NCBI RefSeq assembly: GCF_000328475.2 | Contig: NC_026478.1 | Coordinates: 1,302,001-1,366,000, forward strand | DNA from: Mycosarcoma maydis | Lineage: Eukaryota > Basidiomycota > Ustilaginomycetes > Ustilaginales | DNA: 64,000 bases | Reading direction: 5' to 3' | Shown here: positions 1-11,800 of the stretch, one piece after another | Numbering within the stretch: the first letter of the stretch is position 1 | Layout: every line of letters begins with the position of its first letter | Notes under the pieces: generated by a model | Databases searched by the model: none | What the model saw: the letters and a program-made list of their open reading frames with translations, nothing else | Told to the model about the DNA's origin: nothing | Translations under genes and position numbers: made by a program

Positions 1-1102
1 AATAGGCTCGATATGCTTTGGTGCGACCCGATCGTGGGAAGAGTGTGACAAACTTGCGAATCAGTTCGAGTCTCAGATCTGCAAGCGAGAAAAGCGGACG
101 CCACTCGAGATCGATGCTCCACGCCAATTCGTCAGGTCGACCAATAATGACCATGCCGGATGCGAGCTTCAGGACTTCGTCTCGCAAAGCGCGCTTCGAC
201 TCGTCCTGCTGTTGCTCGGCCTGCTGCTGCTTCTCTTGCTGCTGCCGGTCCACCGCTGCTGTACCTGTAGGCGCGTTGCCGCTTGTCAGTTGCTTTGGTG
301 GGAACGAGGTGAGAAGAGCATAACGATGTCGTAGCAATTTAGCTTCCACCTCGATTCGAAGCTCGTCTTCTGCCTTGGGATGTGCTAAGATCTGCTCGTA
401 GAAGTATGGAAGCCGTGAAACCGAGTAAGCCTCTAGACGGACCTCTTTGATGAGCGCCTCCTTGCCCTTGTTAGCACCATCGAGACGCATCCTTCGCTTA
501 TCTACCTCCTTCTGTATGGTATCAGCCTCCCACTTTTCGGACAAGTGGATTATTTCGAGCAGTGTGTCCAGACTCGTGACATAAATGGCCATCTGTGTGT
601 CGAAGGTGGTTGTCTTTTCCGGCTGGGTCTGGTCTGGTGGGTCTAGCGTTGAAATACAGGGGTAGTACTTGGAGTCGGGAAGCAGCAGTTCCAAAGTATC
701 GATCACACGCTTGCGCCCGCCTTCTTCTCGTTCCAGCGCAAGCAGACGCTGTAGGGTTTCCGCACACTTTGTTGCATCTCCTGCGTCGTTGTAAAGATCC
801 ATGAGCTTGTAAAGCACATCTCGCAACTTGTCCCAGCTCTTGCGTTGATCGTAAAATTTCTGTAACCCTTGCCATGCTAGCAACTGTGTTGGTTGATCGC
901 GTGTTGCTGAGATGTAGGCTGCTTCTGACTCGTCAAACTTTTCCTGGTTCAGCAAGGCGAGACCGAGAAAGACATTGGCGTTGTAGTTACACCTTTCTTG
1001 CTCTAGTACGCTCGTTGCAGCTTCGGCAGCTGCCTGCCACTCCTTTTTGGCCAACGCATCGCGAGACTGCTTAAGCTTCTGCTTTACGTATGCGGAAGAC
1101 AT
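1..1102 (-). CDS. SKI3: SKI3-type TPR protein, N-terminal part (3' end beyond window)
   Basis: The minus-strand frame opens with ATG at 1102-1100 and stays open to the left edge, so about 367 N-terminal residues are visible. The start reads MSSAYVKQKLKQSRDAL, followed by helical TPR-like pairs (LGLALLNQEKFDESEAAY, then QLLAWQGLQKFYDQRKSWDK). This is the usual opening of Ski3/TTC37, the TPR scaffold of the cytoplasmic Ski2-Ski3-Ski8 complex that feeds mRNA to the exosome during 3'-5' decay. A Gln-rich stretch (QQQEKQQQAEQQQ) lies around 270-210. The gene is divergent from the siroheme synthase gene, with about 700 bp between starts. TPR proteins look alike, so the Ski3 call rests on the N-terminal pattern; the diagnostic C-terminal TPR array is outside the window. 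Confidence 0.72.
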   Translation of the reverse strand, partial: MSSAYVKQKLKQSRDALAKKEWQAAAEAATSVLEQERCNYNANVFLGLALLNQEKFDESEAAYISATRDQPTQLLAWQGLQKFYDQRKSWDKLRDVLYKLMDLYNDAGDATKCAETLQRLLALEREEGGRKRVIDTLELLLPDSKYYPCISTLDPPDQTQPEKTTTFDTQMAIYVTSLDTLLEIIHLSEKWEADTIQKEVDKRRMRLDGANKGKEALIKEVRLEAYSVSRLPYFYEQILAHPKAEDELRIEVEAKLLRHRYALLTSFPPKQLTSGNAPTGTAAVDRQQQEKQQQAEQQQDESKRALRDEVLKLASGMVIIGRPDELAWSIDLEWRPLFSLADLRLELIRKFVTLFPRSGRTKAYRAY

Positions 1103-1798
1103 GCCGAAGGTGGGATATCAGAGAAACACTGACTGTGTCTTGTTGTTTGATTGCCCCTGAATCTAGTGCTCTCTCGGTCACAAGGAAGTTGGTGGTGGCA
1201 GCGATGCAAGTCAGCCGAGTGTACGAAGCAGAAGACAGGGTATAAAGTGTGATGGTTCAGAGTGCGGGCAGATGTGAGCAATTTACGATTCATGATTCGT
1301 GATTGTGATTTCTTCTTGAACCAGACTCACGACTCACGCGACTCGTGACTCTGACTGATCCGCGCGCTTCCTCCACTTTTTCTGATTTGTCACACGTTGC
1401 CGCCAACATACTCACAACTCACACTGTACCGCATACTGCGGTGCTGTCTGGAGTCCTGCGCTCTTCTTGGTTTGTCCCTTCACCTTCTTGCGCAGGAAAC
1501 CATCCACAACCCGCTTTCAAAGCTGTGGCCTGTTCGGTCTTCCTGTTGGCCGACTAACGACGGTGATTCATGATTCTGATGTATACAAGCGCATGACAGC
1601 AAGCATGCTGAACTAGACGTTGTACGAGGGGTCATCACGTGACTAGTGCAGCTGCAGGCTCAATGCACACTCGTGACAAAAGATTTCATGGCTATCTTAA
1701 TTTCCAGATTTCCTCCACGATAAGCAGGCTTTGTATCCTTGATCGTCACCGACTCCATCCATCGACAGGCTCTGTTCGACGTTACCTTGCCGCGCAGA
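1103..1798. other. Divergent intergenic region with heptamer repeats
   Basis: This stretch lies between the SKI3-like and MET8-like starts and presumably holds both promoters. It contains an ATTCATG/ATTCGTG array near 1282-1310 and the related ACTCACG/ACTCGTG form at 1325-1347. I see no convincing gene; the short open frames here lack codon character. Confidence 0.6.
1282..1310. repeat. Intergenic heptamer array (ATTCATG/ATTCGTG)
   Basis: Consecutive 7-bp units ATTCATG (1288-1294) and ATTCGTG (1295-1301) are flanked by degenerate copies. A sister form, ACTCACG twice then ACTCGTG, follows at 1325-1347. The same family recurs in most intergenic regions of the window. Confidence 0.75.
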
Positions 1799-2722
1799 AT
1801 GGCATCACGTAATCCATCAAAGAAGCCGGTGCAGAATGAGGTGGACAAGTATCCGCGTATTTGTCCCGGAGGTGGGTTGCTCATTGCATGGCAACTCAAG
1901 GGCAAGAAGGTGCTCATCGTTGGTGGCGGGCCTGTAGCGGCGGGTCGACTGGTCAACGTGCTCGATGCGGACGCTATTCTGGACGTCATGTGTCCCTCTT
2001 CCGGTCTATGCGACGAAATGCGTTTTCGCATCTACACCGAAAAGGTGGTCGCTAACTACATCGATGCCATGTACGACGAATCCTCTCCTGAAACGCTCGA
2101 TCAATACGATATGGTGCTCACTGCTATCGACGACATCGAACTGTCCAAGAAAATTTGCTACCAGTGTCGTGCTCGACGCATCCCTGTCAACGTAGCCGAT
2201 GTCCCTCCAGAGTGCGATTTCTACTTTGGTTCTCTCATTCGCAACGGTCCTCTCCAGGTCATGGTATCCACCGGTGGGCAAGGCCCCAAAATTGCCTCAC
2301 AAACACGCCAAAAGATTCAAGCTGCTATCCCCAAGAATGTCGGTCAGGCCATCATGAATGTTGGAAAGCTACGAGCCATGTTGCGAAAGCGCGCTCCCAG
2401 CGCCGACATTGGCGCAAGAAGGATGAGATGGATGATCGAGGTGTGCGAGAAATGGAATTTGGACGAGATCTGCACCATGACAGAGTCAGATATGCTCAAA
2501 ATCCTCGACGGCTGGGAGTCTGGTTATGTTCCAAGCTATAAGCAGGTAAAGGGTGGATGGCCGTTTCTGCCATCGGATGTCAGGATAAAGAAGGCTCTGT
2601 TTGGTACGTGTCCCGTGGTCGGCTACCCGAGTCCTTATCTGACTGGATTGGCGGGTTTGCTATTGGGTGCGGGGGTGACAAGTGCCGTTTTCTTGTCGAA
2701 AGGACTCCAGCGTTCTTCATAG
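1799..2722 (+). CDS. MET8: Siroheme synthase, MET8 type (precorrin-2 dehydrogenase / ferrochelatase)
   Basis: The 307-residue protein matches fungal Met8, which oxidises precorrin-2 with NAD+ and inserts iron to make siroheme, the cofactor of sulfite reductase. Near the N-terminus an entry segment (GGGLLIAWQLKGKKVLIVGGG) carries the Rossmann glycine motif GGGPVAAGR. The conserved NVADVPPECDFYFGS segment contains the Asp that serves as catalytic residue in yeast Met8, and STGGQGPKIASQTRQKI follows as in the family. The C-terminus ends in a hydrophobic segment (YLTGLAGLLLGAGVTSAVFL) that could be a tail anchor, which yeast Met8 lacks. The frame can be extended 20 codons upstream only through TTG; I take ATG at 1799. 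It converges on the condensin gene with about 200 bp between. Confidence 0.93.
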   Translation: MASRNPSKKPVQNEVDKYPRICPGGGLLIAWQLKGKKVLIVGGGPVAAGRLVNVLDADAILDVMCPSSGLCDEMRFRIYTEKVVANYIDAMYDESSPETLDQYDMVLTAIDDIELSKKICYQCRARRIPVNVADVPPECDFYFGSLIRNGPLQVMVSTGGQGPKIASQTRQKIQAAIPKNVGQAIMNVGKLRAMLRKRAPSADIGARRMRWMIEVCEKWNLDEICTMTESDMLKILDGWESGYVPSYKQVKGGWPFLPSDVRIKKALFGTCPVVGYPSPYLTGLAGLLLGAGVTSAVFLSKGLQRSS

Positions 2723-2925
2723 CCACAGTAGTTAGTCGTAAGTGTAGTGTAGGTTTCGTTGTCACCCGCCACGTGCTTCTGTGTGCATGTTAAAACTCAC
2801 ACCTTACTGGCTCGACACGTGCACGTAGGTGACCAAAGAACGTGAACTGATTCGTGATTTCCGAGTCAAGACCAAAAAAAGCAAACAGCAGACACCAAAG
2901 TATATCTTTGACTCATGCAGAGTCT

Positions 2926-2928
2926 CTA

Positions 2929-2961
<33 letters not shown>

Positions 2962-5900
2962 TTCCTCTTCCTCTTCGGCCCCCTCTTTTCCGTCTTCATC
3001 CTCGCTTTCATCGTGGTGCTTTCGGCTCTTCTTGCTCGAAGCAGCTTCTGAGGATCGGGCCGAAGCAGTCCCCTTTGAGGTCGACTTGCGGCTCGTCTTG
3101 GTGGCAGACTTGATCGAAGAATGCGAATATGCTTCGATGATGTCGTCCAGGTCCACCCGGATTGTAGCAAAGAAACTCTTCAACCCGTCAAATGCAGACG
3201 TAGAATCCAGATCGAGGCCATCGAGACCAGCTTGGACCTGGGCAGAGTATGCCTTAGCAAAAGTGGTCTCGAATCTTGCGAGCGCATTCTTTGTCACTGT
3301 ATCTGTGATCTCGTTGAGCTCGTGCAAACCTGTGAGCACGATCAGCATTTCTTGCACCTTGACATCGTCGAGTTCTTGCGGAAGGAACAGCTTTCCAAGC
3401 AACTGACACATAACTTTGCGATCTTTGCAATCCTTGGTGTCCTCGATCGTGTACATGGCTTTGATCAGCTCGATGGCCACGTCAATGTGGACAGTCTCGT
3501 CGCGCACTTGACCAGCTCGCGTCATGACCTTGTCTGGATCCGTCCAATCCAGAAGCTGTAATCCCACTTGGGTGGGCGTAACCATCTCTTGATCCTCGTC
3601 CTTCTCTTCGTAGACCTCGGTCAGAACCTGCAGTATGGAGACAAAGACTCGCTGCAAACAACGCTGATTTCGACTCGAAGAGCCACAGTAGACGGGCAGG
3701 AAGTACGAGAGGCACTGTCGGAGCTCTTGATTGTCGACGGTCTCGGGGGACATGTAGATGAGCACCAGACTCTTGAGCGCTTCGTCGTCGTCGACCATGC
3801 CCGTCAGCATGAGCTTGGCCATGCCCTCGCAAGCCGCGCTCTGAACTGCAGCATCTTCGTCCTCGAGCAAGCTGAGCAGGTACGAGATGATCTGGAGCTT
3901 GGCCATCTCCTCTCCGGCTGGATTGCGCGAGCAGAGGTACGGAATCGTGTGGTTGATGAGCAAGTCGAATACGGCCTGCACCGCGCGCATCTTGATCTGT
4001 CCATCGGCACGTTGGACTTGATCAATGAACAGCGGAAACGAGTCGAGGGCCAGCTTGCGGTCGAGCAGGCAGCATAGGGCGAGACATACCAGTCCCAGCT
4101 CGCGAACCGGTGCATCCTTGGAGCGTACAGCAGGAGCGATGAGCTGTGGAATGAGACCGTGGAAGGCTGTGTTCTCATGCAAAGCTCCTACGACTCGCTC
4201 TAGCATGGCTCGAACAATGGTGAGGCAGCGGTGCTCAGTGACCAGCGCATCTTGGGATGGCGACGAGCTCTCCTTAGGCTTGAGCGACTTGCGTGGCTTC
4301 TTGCGAGCAAGCGGCGTACCATCGACGCTCATAGTGTCGTCCACCTCGCTCTCGTCATAATCGAGCGCCTCGACGTCGTCTTCGACGCCAAGATCCAGCA
4401 CAATTTCAACAATGATGCGCATAAAGTCTTTTTGTGTGGTGAGCTTGAGCAGCACATCCAGGCAGCCAGGCACCAGGTCTTCGGGCAGCCCGACGTCGGA
4501 GATCATTTCGCGGACCAGACCAAACATCTTGTTGCGACCGGCTTCGTCACCGTAGTCCGAGGCAAGACCGATACCGAGCAGTTGAGAGACGACAAAGGTC
4601 TTGTTGCGAATGGTGAAGAGAGCGATCTCGGCCTCATCTTCGGAAACCAATGTACTGTTAGCTATCACATTGTATTGCTGGATAAGTTGTACCAGCTCAC
4701 CGTACTCTTTCTGAATGCGGAAAGCCAGAGCGGTGACAACCGGCAGGCATTCTTCGAGTCTACGGTCGTTCTTGGTGCGTTTAAAGTAGTCAACAAAGAC
4801 GCGTGCCAGGAACGCGGTCGAGGGCGACAGATTGGCCCAGAATTCGTCGGAATCGAACGAGACCTGAGCGACGAGAGCCGGACGGCTCTCCAAGATGCTG
4901 AGAAGTGCTGCTTCGATGTGCTTGGAAGCGACCACGTCGAATTGGTTGAGGAATACAACAAGGTCGCCTCCGCAGGCGTCAAACCAGGAGATGACGAGCT
5001 TCTGGGCGGCACGCTTGACGCTGGGTTCTCGCTCTCCCATACCAATACGAACAACTTCGCCGGCCGAGTCAATGTCGAGGCCGAGACGAGACGGCCCGGC
5101 CTGAGAAGAGGCTGCAGCCTCGAGCGTCTTGCTTTGCGCCTTGAGGAGCATGGACAGACTACCAAGATAGACGCAACGGCGATTGATGGGATCAATGTCT
5201 CGTAGACGCTCGAGAAGGAGCGAAGAAGTCTCCTTGTTAGGATTCAGGTTGAAAAGAGCAGCTCGTCGCACTTCGGCGCTGGGGTCGAATCGCAGCGTCT
5301 CGATGAGGGCGTTTTTGATCTCCTCGGAGTCTTCGTCTCCATCATCGTCAGCGGTCTGAAGCTTAGTCAAGGCAATGACGGCTTGAACACGTACTGCGGA
5401 CTCCTTGTCTCTCGCACGGTTGAGGAGGAACGACTTGAGCGTTTGGAAGAGCTTCTCGTCGAGTGCTTCAAGGCCGTTGATGAGGAGAGCGATGCAGCCG
5501 CAGCAGCGAAGACGCACGTTCTTGTTCTTGGACACAGACCCTTTGAGAAGGTGCTTGAGCAGGAGCGAGGTGAAACGAGTAGCTGTGGTATCTTCCTCTT
5601 CCTCATCGTCATCCTGATCTTCGAGCTCTCCTGCTGCTTGGCCGGATGCGGCCTTGTCAGCACGAGCTTGAAGGCGGAACTGTTCCTGCGCATACGTGAC
5701 GTAGCCAGCGACGAACTTGCATACGCGGTCTGCGTTGGGCACGCCCTTTTTGACAGGCAGAACACGGTCGAGACAGCCGACAAAGATTTCGTTGAACACC
5801 TTTTCACCGATGGGTCGTACGCGACCATCCGATGCAGGTTCGACGATCGATGAGACTTTGAGGTGGATGCGATGAAGAGACACGATGTTCTTTCGGTGGT

Positions 5901-6054
5901 TGGCAAGGCTATGCTGAGCCTGTTGGAAGTGGGGTGGAATCGAGGCGTGCAGTGCGATAAGCGTAGGGTCGGTGATCTCTCGACGGGGCTTTTGGACTTC
6001 CTCACGAGAAGCACGACTGGCGGCTAATGACCTCGACGCAACGGCGACAGGCAT
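2926..6054 (-). CDS. YCG1: Condensin HEAT-repeat subunit (CAP-G / Ycg1 / Cnd3)
   Basis: A single open frame encodes 1042 residues, close to the family size. Condensin uses this HEAT subunit with kleisin Brn1 to bind DNA and compact mitotic chromosomes. The N-terminal helices (HFQQAQHSLANHRKNIVSLH) and the block FTSLLLKHLLKGSVSKNKN VRLRCC with following HEAT repeats are typical of Ycg1/CAP-G. The tail is basic and Ser-rich, then ends in a run of Asp-Glu encoded by a near-perfect 6-bp repeat at about 2929-2990. The annotated start is the first in-frame ATG (6054-6052); the 18 upstream codons begin with TTG. Another ATG at 6238 opens a different frame that could be a short first exon, but I found no phase-compatible splice pair. 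The gene is divergent from RRP42. Confidence 0.92.
2927..2990 (-). repeat. Coding hexanucleotide repeat, acidic Asp-Glu tail of condensin subunit
   Basis: On the plus strand CTCGTC and CTCTTC hexamers repeat in tandem up to about 2975. Read on the minus strand they encode alternating Glu and Asp at the extreme C-terminus. The hexamer period keeps the frame, so copy-number change would lengthen or shorten the acidic tail without a frameshift. Confidence 0.8.
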
Positions 6055-6655
6055 ATTGGGAAGGTAACGTTGCAGCGAGCAGCGGAGGTGATGGTGGTAG
6101 AGCCGCAAACGACCAAAGGCACGAGACAGCGCTGAAAGCCTTTGGCTGGATTGTTTCGTTCACCTTGTGATTGAGCAACACACGTGATTTCTCTTGTGCT
6201 TTGGGCTCGTTCTGCGACGCGTCTTTGACGACAGCCATCTGCTGCGCTCAGCATTGAGTCTAGCGTGAATCATTTATATGAATCCTATGAAATATGGATT
6301 TCTTTCTGTAGGCGTATTTTGAAACAACACAGCGCCCGCTGAAGCTCCTCTGGCTGATGCGTGTTTCGTTTAGTTGTGAGTGTTGCTCTGAATTCTTTTG
6401 TAAGATACGTTATCCCGAAATCCAACTTCACACTCGTGACTTCACGATCCTGTCCAGAGCGTGTCGAGAATTGTTGGGTCACGTGCCTCCACTTTTGCAG
6501 GAGTTCCTCTTGCTCTTGAGATTAAATTGGAAATTTTTGGTTTCCGCGCTGAAAAGCTCATGCACCTCGTCGTTCCAATTCCTTCCTGTATAGCGCTCAC
6601 TACCACCTGATCGGCATCAGAAGCACCAGCAAGGGCAACAGTGGAGTGATCCGAG
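6055..6655. other. Divergent intergenic region, condensin / RRP42
   Basis: About 600 bp lie between two divergent starts. A single diverged repeat unit (CACTCGTGACTTCACGAT, near 6431-6448) is present. An ATG at 6238 on the minus strand opens a 78-codon frame of uncertain meaning. Nothing else is recognisable. Confidence 0.5.
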
Positions 6656-7795
6656 ATGGCGCCCCAGGTACTGTCACGGTCGCAAGGCGACTTCTTTCTT
6701 CGAGGGCTCACATCGGATCCACCACAGCGTTCTGACGGGCGAGATCTTCTCGCCTTTCGTTCTCTCGATGTCGAGACAGGCGTGGCTGCGCAAGCAAACG
6801 GCTCTTCTCGCATAACCCTTGGAGGTACAGAGATCTTGTGCGGCATCAAAGCGGAAGTGCGCAGCTTTGGAGATGATAGTGATGATGAAGACGAGGAAGC
6901 CGAGTTCCGAACCCAGGACGAGCTCGAGCTGGCGAGCGAAAGCAGAAAGATGGGCAGAATCAAGTGCTCTGTCGACTATTCGCAATCATTGATACATTCC
7001 TTTGACAGCAAAAGTCTTGATTCACTATCGATATCACTCTCATCTATGGTGAATTCGACCTTTTCCCCGCGGTCGTGCCCGCTTCCCCTGCAGCAGCTGC
7101 TCATCATTGCCAACGCCAAGCACTGGACAATATACATTGATCTCTTGGTCAACTCGCTCTCAGGCGGCAACCTCTTTGATGCTGCTTTTGCAGCCATATT
7201 TTCCGCCTTCTACGATACACGTGTACCTGTGACGCGTGGTGTAGCGTTCGAGGCGCCTACTACACTGGATGCGTCGGGCAAGACGGTGCAAGGCGCTTTC
7301 GCCAATGCACAGGGTGATCTCGATCAGATGGGCATCAAAGGTCTGCTCAAGAAGAAGCCCAAATCGAATGCAGCGGGCCCATCGCGCAACGGAGCTGGGC
7401 CAAGTTCAAAAGTGGTCGATTTCGAGCTCGAGCATAGCGGAGAGGATGGGACAACATTGGAAGGACGCCAGGACTTGCCGCTCTGCATCACAGTCAACGT
7501 TCTACCCAACAGCTACTTGCTAGATGCCACTGTGGACGAGGAAGCGTGTATCGGTTCTCGCGTCCAGGTGCTAGCGACACGTAGCTCCAAAGTACTTTGC
7601 GTGCGCTCCGAAGGAACGGAAGAGATCCCTTTCAAGCGCGTCAGCGAGGCGATTCACATCGGTACTGTTCAAGCTGCGCGTCTAGCCGATGCATTGCTAC
7701 AAGAACTTACAAATACGGCTGCTCCCAATGACGTTGAGGACCAGGACGATTTGGTACACGCCTCATCTCAGGGCTCGATGGACGTTGATGCTTGA
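6656..7795 (+). CDS. RRP42: Exosome RNase PH-fold ring subunit Rrp42 (EXOSC7)
   Basis: The 379-residue protein begins MAPQVLSRSQGDFFLRGL and carries the Rrp42 signature RSDGRDLLAFRSLDVETG followed by NGSSRITLGGTEILCGIKAEV. Rrp42 is one of six RNase PH-like subunits of the eukaryotic exosome ring; in eukaryotes the ring is catalytically inert and channels RNA to Rrp44. Fungal Rrp42 is usually nearer 270-300 residues. The extra length is an acidic loop (DDSDDEDEEAE, near residue 80) and a low-complexity insertion around residues 225-265 (GLLKKKPKSNAAGPSRNGAG). The C-terminal half (CITVNVLPNSYLLDATVDEE) fits the second half of the fold. Its neighbours SKI3 and AIR act on the same machine. Confidence 0.9.
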   Translation: MAPQVLSRSQGDFFLRGLTSDPPQRSDGRDLLAFRSLDVETGVAAQANGSSRITLGGTEILCGIKAEVRSFGDDSDDEDEEAEFRTQDELELASESRKMGRIKCSVDYSQSLIHSFDSKSLDSLSISLSSMVNSTFSPRSCPLPLQQLLIIANAKHWTIYIDLLVNSLSGGNLFDAAFAAIFSAFYDTRVPVTRGVAFEAPTTLDASGKTVQGAFANAQGDLDQMGIKGLLKKKPKSNAAGPSRNGAGPSSKVVDFELEHSGEDGTTLEGRQDLPLCITVNVLPNSYLLDATVDEEACIGSRVQVLATRSSKVLCVRSEGTEEIPFKRVSEAIHIGTVQAARLADALLQELTNTAAPNDVEDQDDLVHASSQGSMDVDA

Positions 7796-8892
7796 ATGAC
7801 TTTGGCTGCAACACTTTGTTGCATGCAGTCTGTCCGAGCATACCATGTACTTCTAGTCCTGAGACTCATTTCGCTTATCTGCAGTGACGACTGCGCTCAA
7901 TCCTCCTTGACCTTGCGACTTTGCATACGGCAGCAACTGTCCCCACCTGCGAACTTCTAACGCACTGCTGTTGAAACACTTTATTGCACCTTTGAAACCA
8001 GGCTGAAGACATCCACGATTGTGACATTGGTAGCCAGATACCCAGATACAAAGCGGCTGTGATGCTTTCTAACGTACGATAAGCCAGACAAAGGTTCGGC
8101 TTTGCCCCGCAGTCAACCACGAATAGTTTCGAGGTGGGTAATAAAGTGCGGTCAGCTACTTTGCAGATGCGCTTTGAAGATGCCAAGGCTTCTTTCTAGG
8201 TTAGAGCGAGTGCCAACCTCGGCGGCTTGCAGGTGGAAGGTCAATGCAAGCATTTAATCTTATCGACCAGTGTAAGTACGGGCTCCTGCAATGAGGCTAC
8301 GAGACGGACATAGCCGGGTCACAGAGAACGTGCTCTTGATGGATGCGATAACGTGTCAACCCAATCGTGAATCGATCCTCAATCAGAAAAGAAAAGTCAG
8401 AGCTGTGCAAATTTGACTCACACTCGTGACTAGCTTCACCCGAGAACAAGCGCAGCGATGTGAATCGTGAATCACCAACGCAGCTGCTGCTGTGACTAAG
8501 TTGATTAACGAGGCTGGCGCACGTCTTGAGAGCCCATGAAAGGAAGCATCGTGGGTGATTCAAGTGAAATAACGGGGCAGTTGTCAGTCTTTAGTCATGA
8601 ATCCGTAGGTGGTGAGTGCTTCTTGCGCTTTGCACTTTTCACAAAGTCACAACTCGCTGTTCCGTGCACGGTGCAAAGTCACGAGTTCTCAGCGGCAGTG
8701 CATCTTTTCTCTGAGAATCCTGAATCATGTTGTCGGCTGACCCTGGTCGGTCCAAACCACGAGACGAGACACGAATTGTGAATTGGCTCTTGCTGAATCT
8801 ATTTCGACTGCTCAGTCGAATTGTCACGCGTCAGTTACGCATCTCCCTTTCCACCACCATCAGGTTGGTGCAGACCACCGACGAATACCATC
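7796..8892. other. Intergenic region with scattered heptamers
   Basis: The stretch is 1.1 kb between RRP42 and the PIL1-dehydratase gene, which lie in tandem. Several single heptamers occur (near 8362, 8416 and 8463). No ORF here has a recognisable product. The region presumably includes the RRP42 terminator and the promoter and leader of the next gene. Confidence 0.5.
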
Positions 8893-11800
8893 ATGGCTTC
8901 CTTCTTCCAAAAGGCCAGAGAAAGAGCCGAAGCCGCTGCTCAGCAGCTGCAGGCGCACCATGCCGCTTCCTCGGCTACCAAGATCAACGACACCTCAGCA
9001 TCAGCTAACGTCACCGCCTCCGGTGCCGGCTCAGCGTCCAGCTTCACCTATACAGGCTCCGTGCCTCACCTCTTCCGACAGGGCCTCGCTTCGGTCGACC
9101 CTCGCTACGAGTCGACGCGCCAGTTTCATCTGCTCAGCCAGGCTTTCAAAAGCTTCAACATCGACCACGAAGCCGCCGGTCGCGAAGCTAGGGGTCTTGC
9201 CAAAGCCACTTTCGTCTGGGGCCAGCACCACCTTCCCGAGAAGCGCGACGACAGTGTAGGAGACGAGATGCTCGCCGATGTTACCGACCGCCTGGCCTAC
9301 GTCTGGCACGAACTCGGTCAGCTCGAAACCGCGCACAGCCAACGGTCTGAACAGGCCCGCGGCCGTCTCAAGAGTTTTGAGAAGGCCGAGATGGAACTCG
9401 GACAGAGAAGAGCCCATCGCAGCAAGCTCAGAAAGGAACTCCACGCTCTCGTTCCCGAGCGCGCCATTGCAGCTGGCAGCTCTCGTGTTCAAGATCTCGA
9501 GACACGTCTTGAGCAACTCATCAACGACGACCAGGCCGACGAAGAGTACCTGAGCCGCACCAAGCGCCAGAGCGTCAAGGAGGGGTATGCTGCCATGTTT
9601 GACAGTCTGATCGAACTCGGCGAGAAGATGGCCCTCGTCGCACGCTACGGCAAGCTACTCACCACCTTGATGCCCATCGAAAAGTCGCCGTTCCCTGGTA
9701 CGGTCAAGCAACGCGGAGACAATATACCTTTGTGGGAGGGCGCATCTAAAACCGCTGATGTACGTGCAGCTCTCGCATCTGCTCTGTCGTCCTTCCGACC
9801 CGACCTCTCCTTGCCCATCCTGCCAGCGGACTCGGCTCTCGCGGCCACCAGCAGCCTGGGTCGCACAGACACAGTGTCATATGCAGTTTCTCACCAGTCA
9901 GAGCTCCAAGCAGATTATACCGCACCAGTAGTTTCACCCGCGGCAGCTCCACTCGCCCAGCTTTCTTCACCTCGTAGTCCTGGTCTTTCTCCCGATCGAA
10001 GCGACATGGTCCAGCTGGCCAACCCGACCTCACAGCATAGCGGTAGTGGATCAGCTCAGAAGCTCAATCTCAGTCCGTCAGCTCTGCCTGTTCCGTTGCT
10101 TCCGCCTCGTCCGCAGAGAAGCCCCTCCGCAACCACAGTAGACACATTGCGCTCACCCGCTGCCGATCCATTCGCTGACTCGGCTGCAGCCGCTGCCCCT
10201 AGTTCCAGCATTTCCGCAGCGCAAACCGAGGAAGCTCTCCCGCCCCCTGGCCCACCTGGTCCAACTGTTGCCGAGACAGGTGTGGTGCCCTCGGGACCCG
10301 GCGGACCCAAGTCAGGTACACTCCAACCACGTCGGTCCTCAGCGAGCCAGCGATCAGTGTCTATTTCGGCTGGTGCTGTCGCCTATCTAGGCCCGACTGG
10401 CACCTACAGCCACCAAGCGGCTCTCAAGGTTTTCGGCGCGACGGGCACCAACCTCATCCCTATGCAAAGTATCACCGGTGCCATCGACTTTGTTCGCCGC
10501 GGCACACCTGGTAACGCAAAGATCGCTATCGTTCCAATCGAGAACAGCACATTTGGGCCGGTTCGTGACACGCTTGACAACCTGCTCGGCATCAGCAACG
10601 GCGACCGTCATGCGTTCAAGCCTGCAGATGGAGCTCAACTGCATGTGGTAGGTGAAGCGTGCCTCTCTGTCGATCATGCCCTTTTGTGTGGACCCAAGAC
10701 CTACCACCATCTCCTTCAGCTACAAGGCGACACCGATCCGAACGCGCCCATTCGCGACGACACACTGTCCAACATCACCAACGTCATCTCACACGAGCAA
10801 GCGCTGGGACAGTGCTCGCACTACCTTACTCGTTACATGCCGCAGGCCAAGAAGCGGGCAGTCGAGTCCACCGCTGCAGCTGCCATCACGGCTTTGGAGT
10901 TCGAGGCGGGCACTGCACCCGGAAGAACATCCACGTCCATCGACCACGCACACGAATCGCTGGGTTTCTCATCAAACTCTTTGGTTGCTGCTGTAGGAGC
11001 TGAAGTAGCCGTCACCGCTGTCGGCGTCCGCGTGCTCCGCTCTCGTATTCAGGACGTTAAGGACAATCGCACACGCTTCTTGATATTGGCAAGCGAGCCA
11101 CTCGAAGCGCTGCTGAGCATCAACGCCCTGCCGTTGACCATCTCGCGTCTATACAGCGCGTCAAGCGCAGCCAGAAAGACAGGCCGATCGCTGCTGAGTG
11201 TCAGTGATACACTTGTCTCAGATCTGGCCGCAGAGGCTGACAACTATAGCAGCAGCGATAGCAGTGTACTTGACAGACTTGTGGCGCAGCTTGCCAAGTT
11301 GAACGATGTCTCTGTCCGCAAGCTAGATCGTCGAACAGCTTCAACGTCAGAAGCATTTGCCGCAAGTGGTAGCAGCGTGTGGCGTAGCAGCTATCTAGTG
11401 GAGCTGCAGTACGCTGGTGCTTCTGCCGCCGTTGCTGAAGACAAGATTCGCCGATTGGTTGCTGAGCTTTCGATCGGGAGCTCCGCGACGAGATTACTCG
11501 GAGACACTGCTCCTGTCAAGCATCTCGGTAGCTGGCTCGTTGATGCAACAATGCTGCGCGGCGAGTCCACAGACAATGCTGGCGGCCAAGCAGCACAGTC
11601 AGTGTTGACTGCAGGCCCGTCTGGCTCGCATCTCTCCCAAAGCACGTTACCTGGGTCTTTGCAACTGACCGAGAGGGAGCGAAAGGAGACGGAAGCTCGT
11701 CAGGAAGCGGCAGAAGTGCAACGACATGCAGCCCAGGCGCGGCTAAGCCGTCAGCAGCAACAAGCGGATCTGTACCGAGTTGAGGCGCAGCCGTCTGGCT

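Noticed and set aside
4231..5205. 324-codon plus-strand frame inside the condensin gene
   Set aside because: It is antisense to conserved HEAT repeats and has no recognisable features; GC-rich third positions keep it open.
6055..6238. Extra first exon for the condensin gene starting at ATG 6238
   Set aside because: No donor/acceptor pair keeps the phase into the main frame, and the ATG at 6054 already leaves enough N-terminal sequence for the family.
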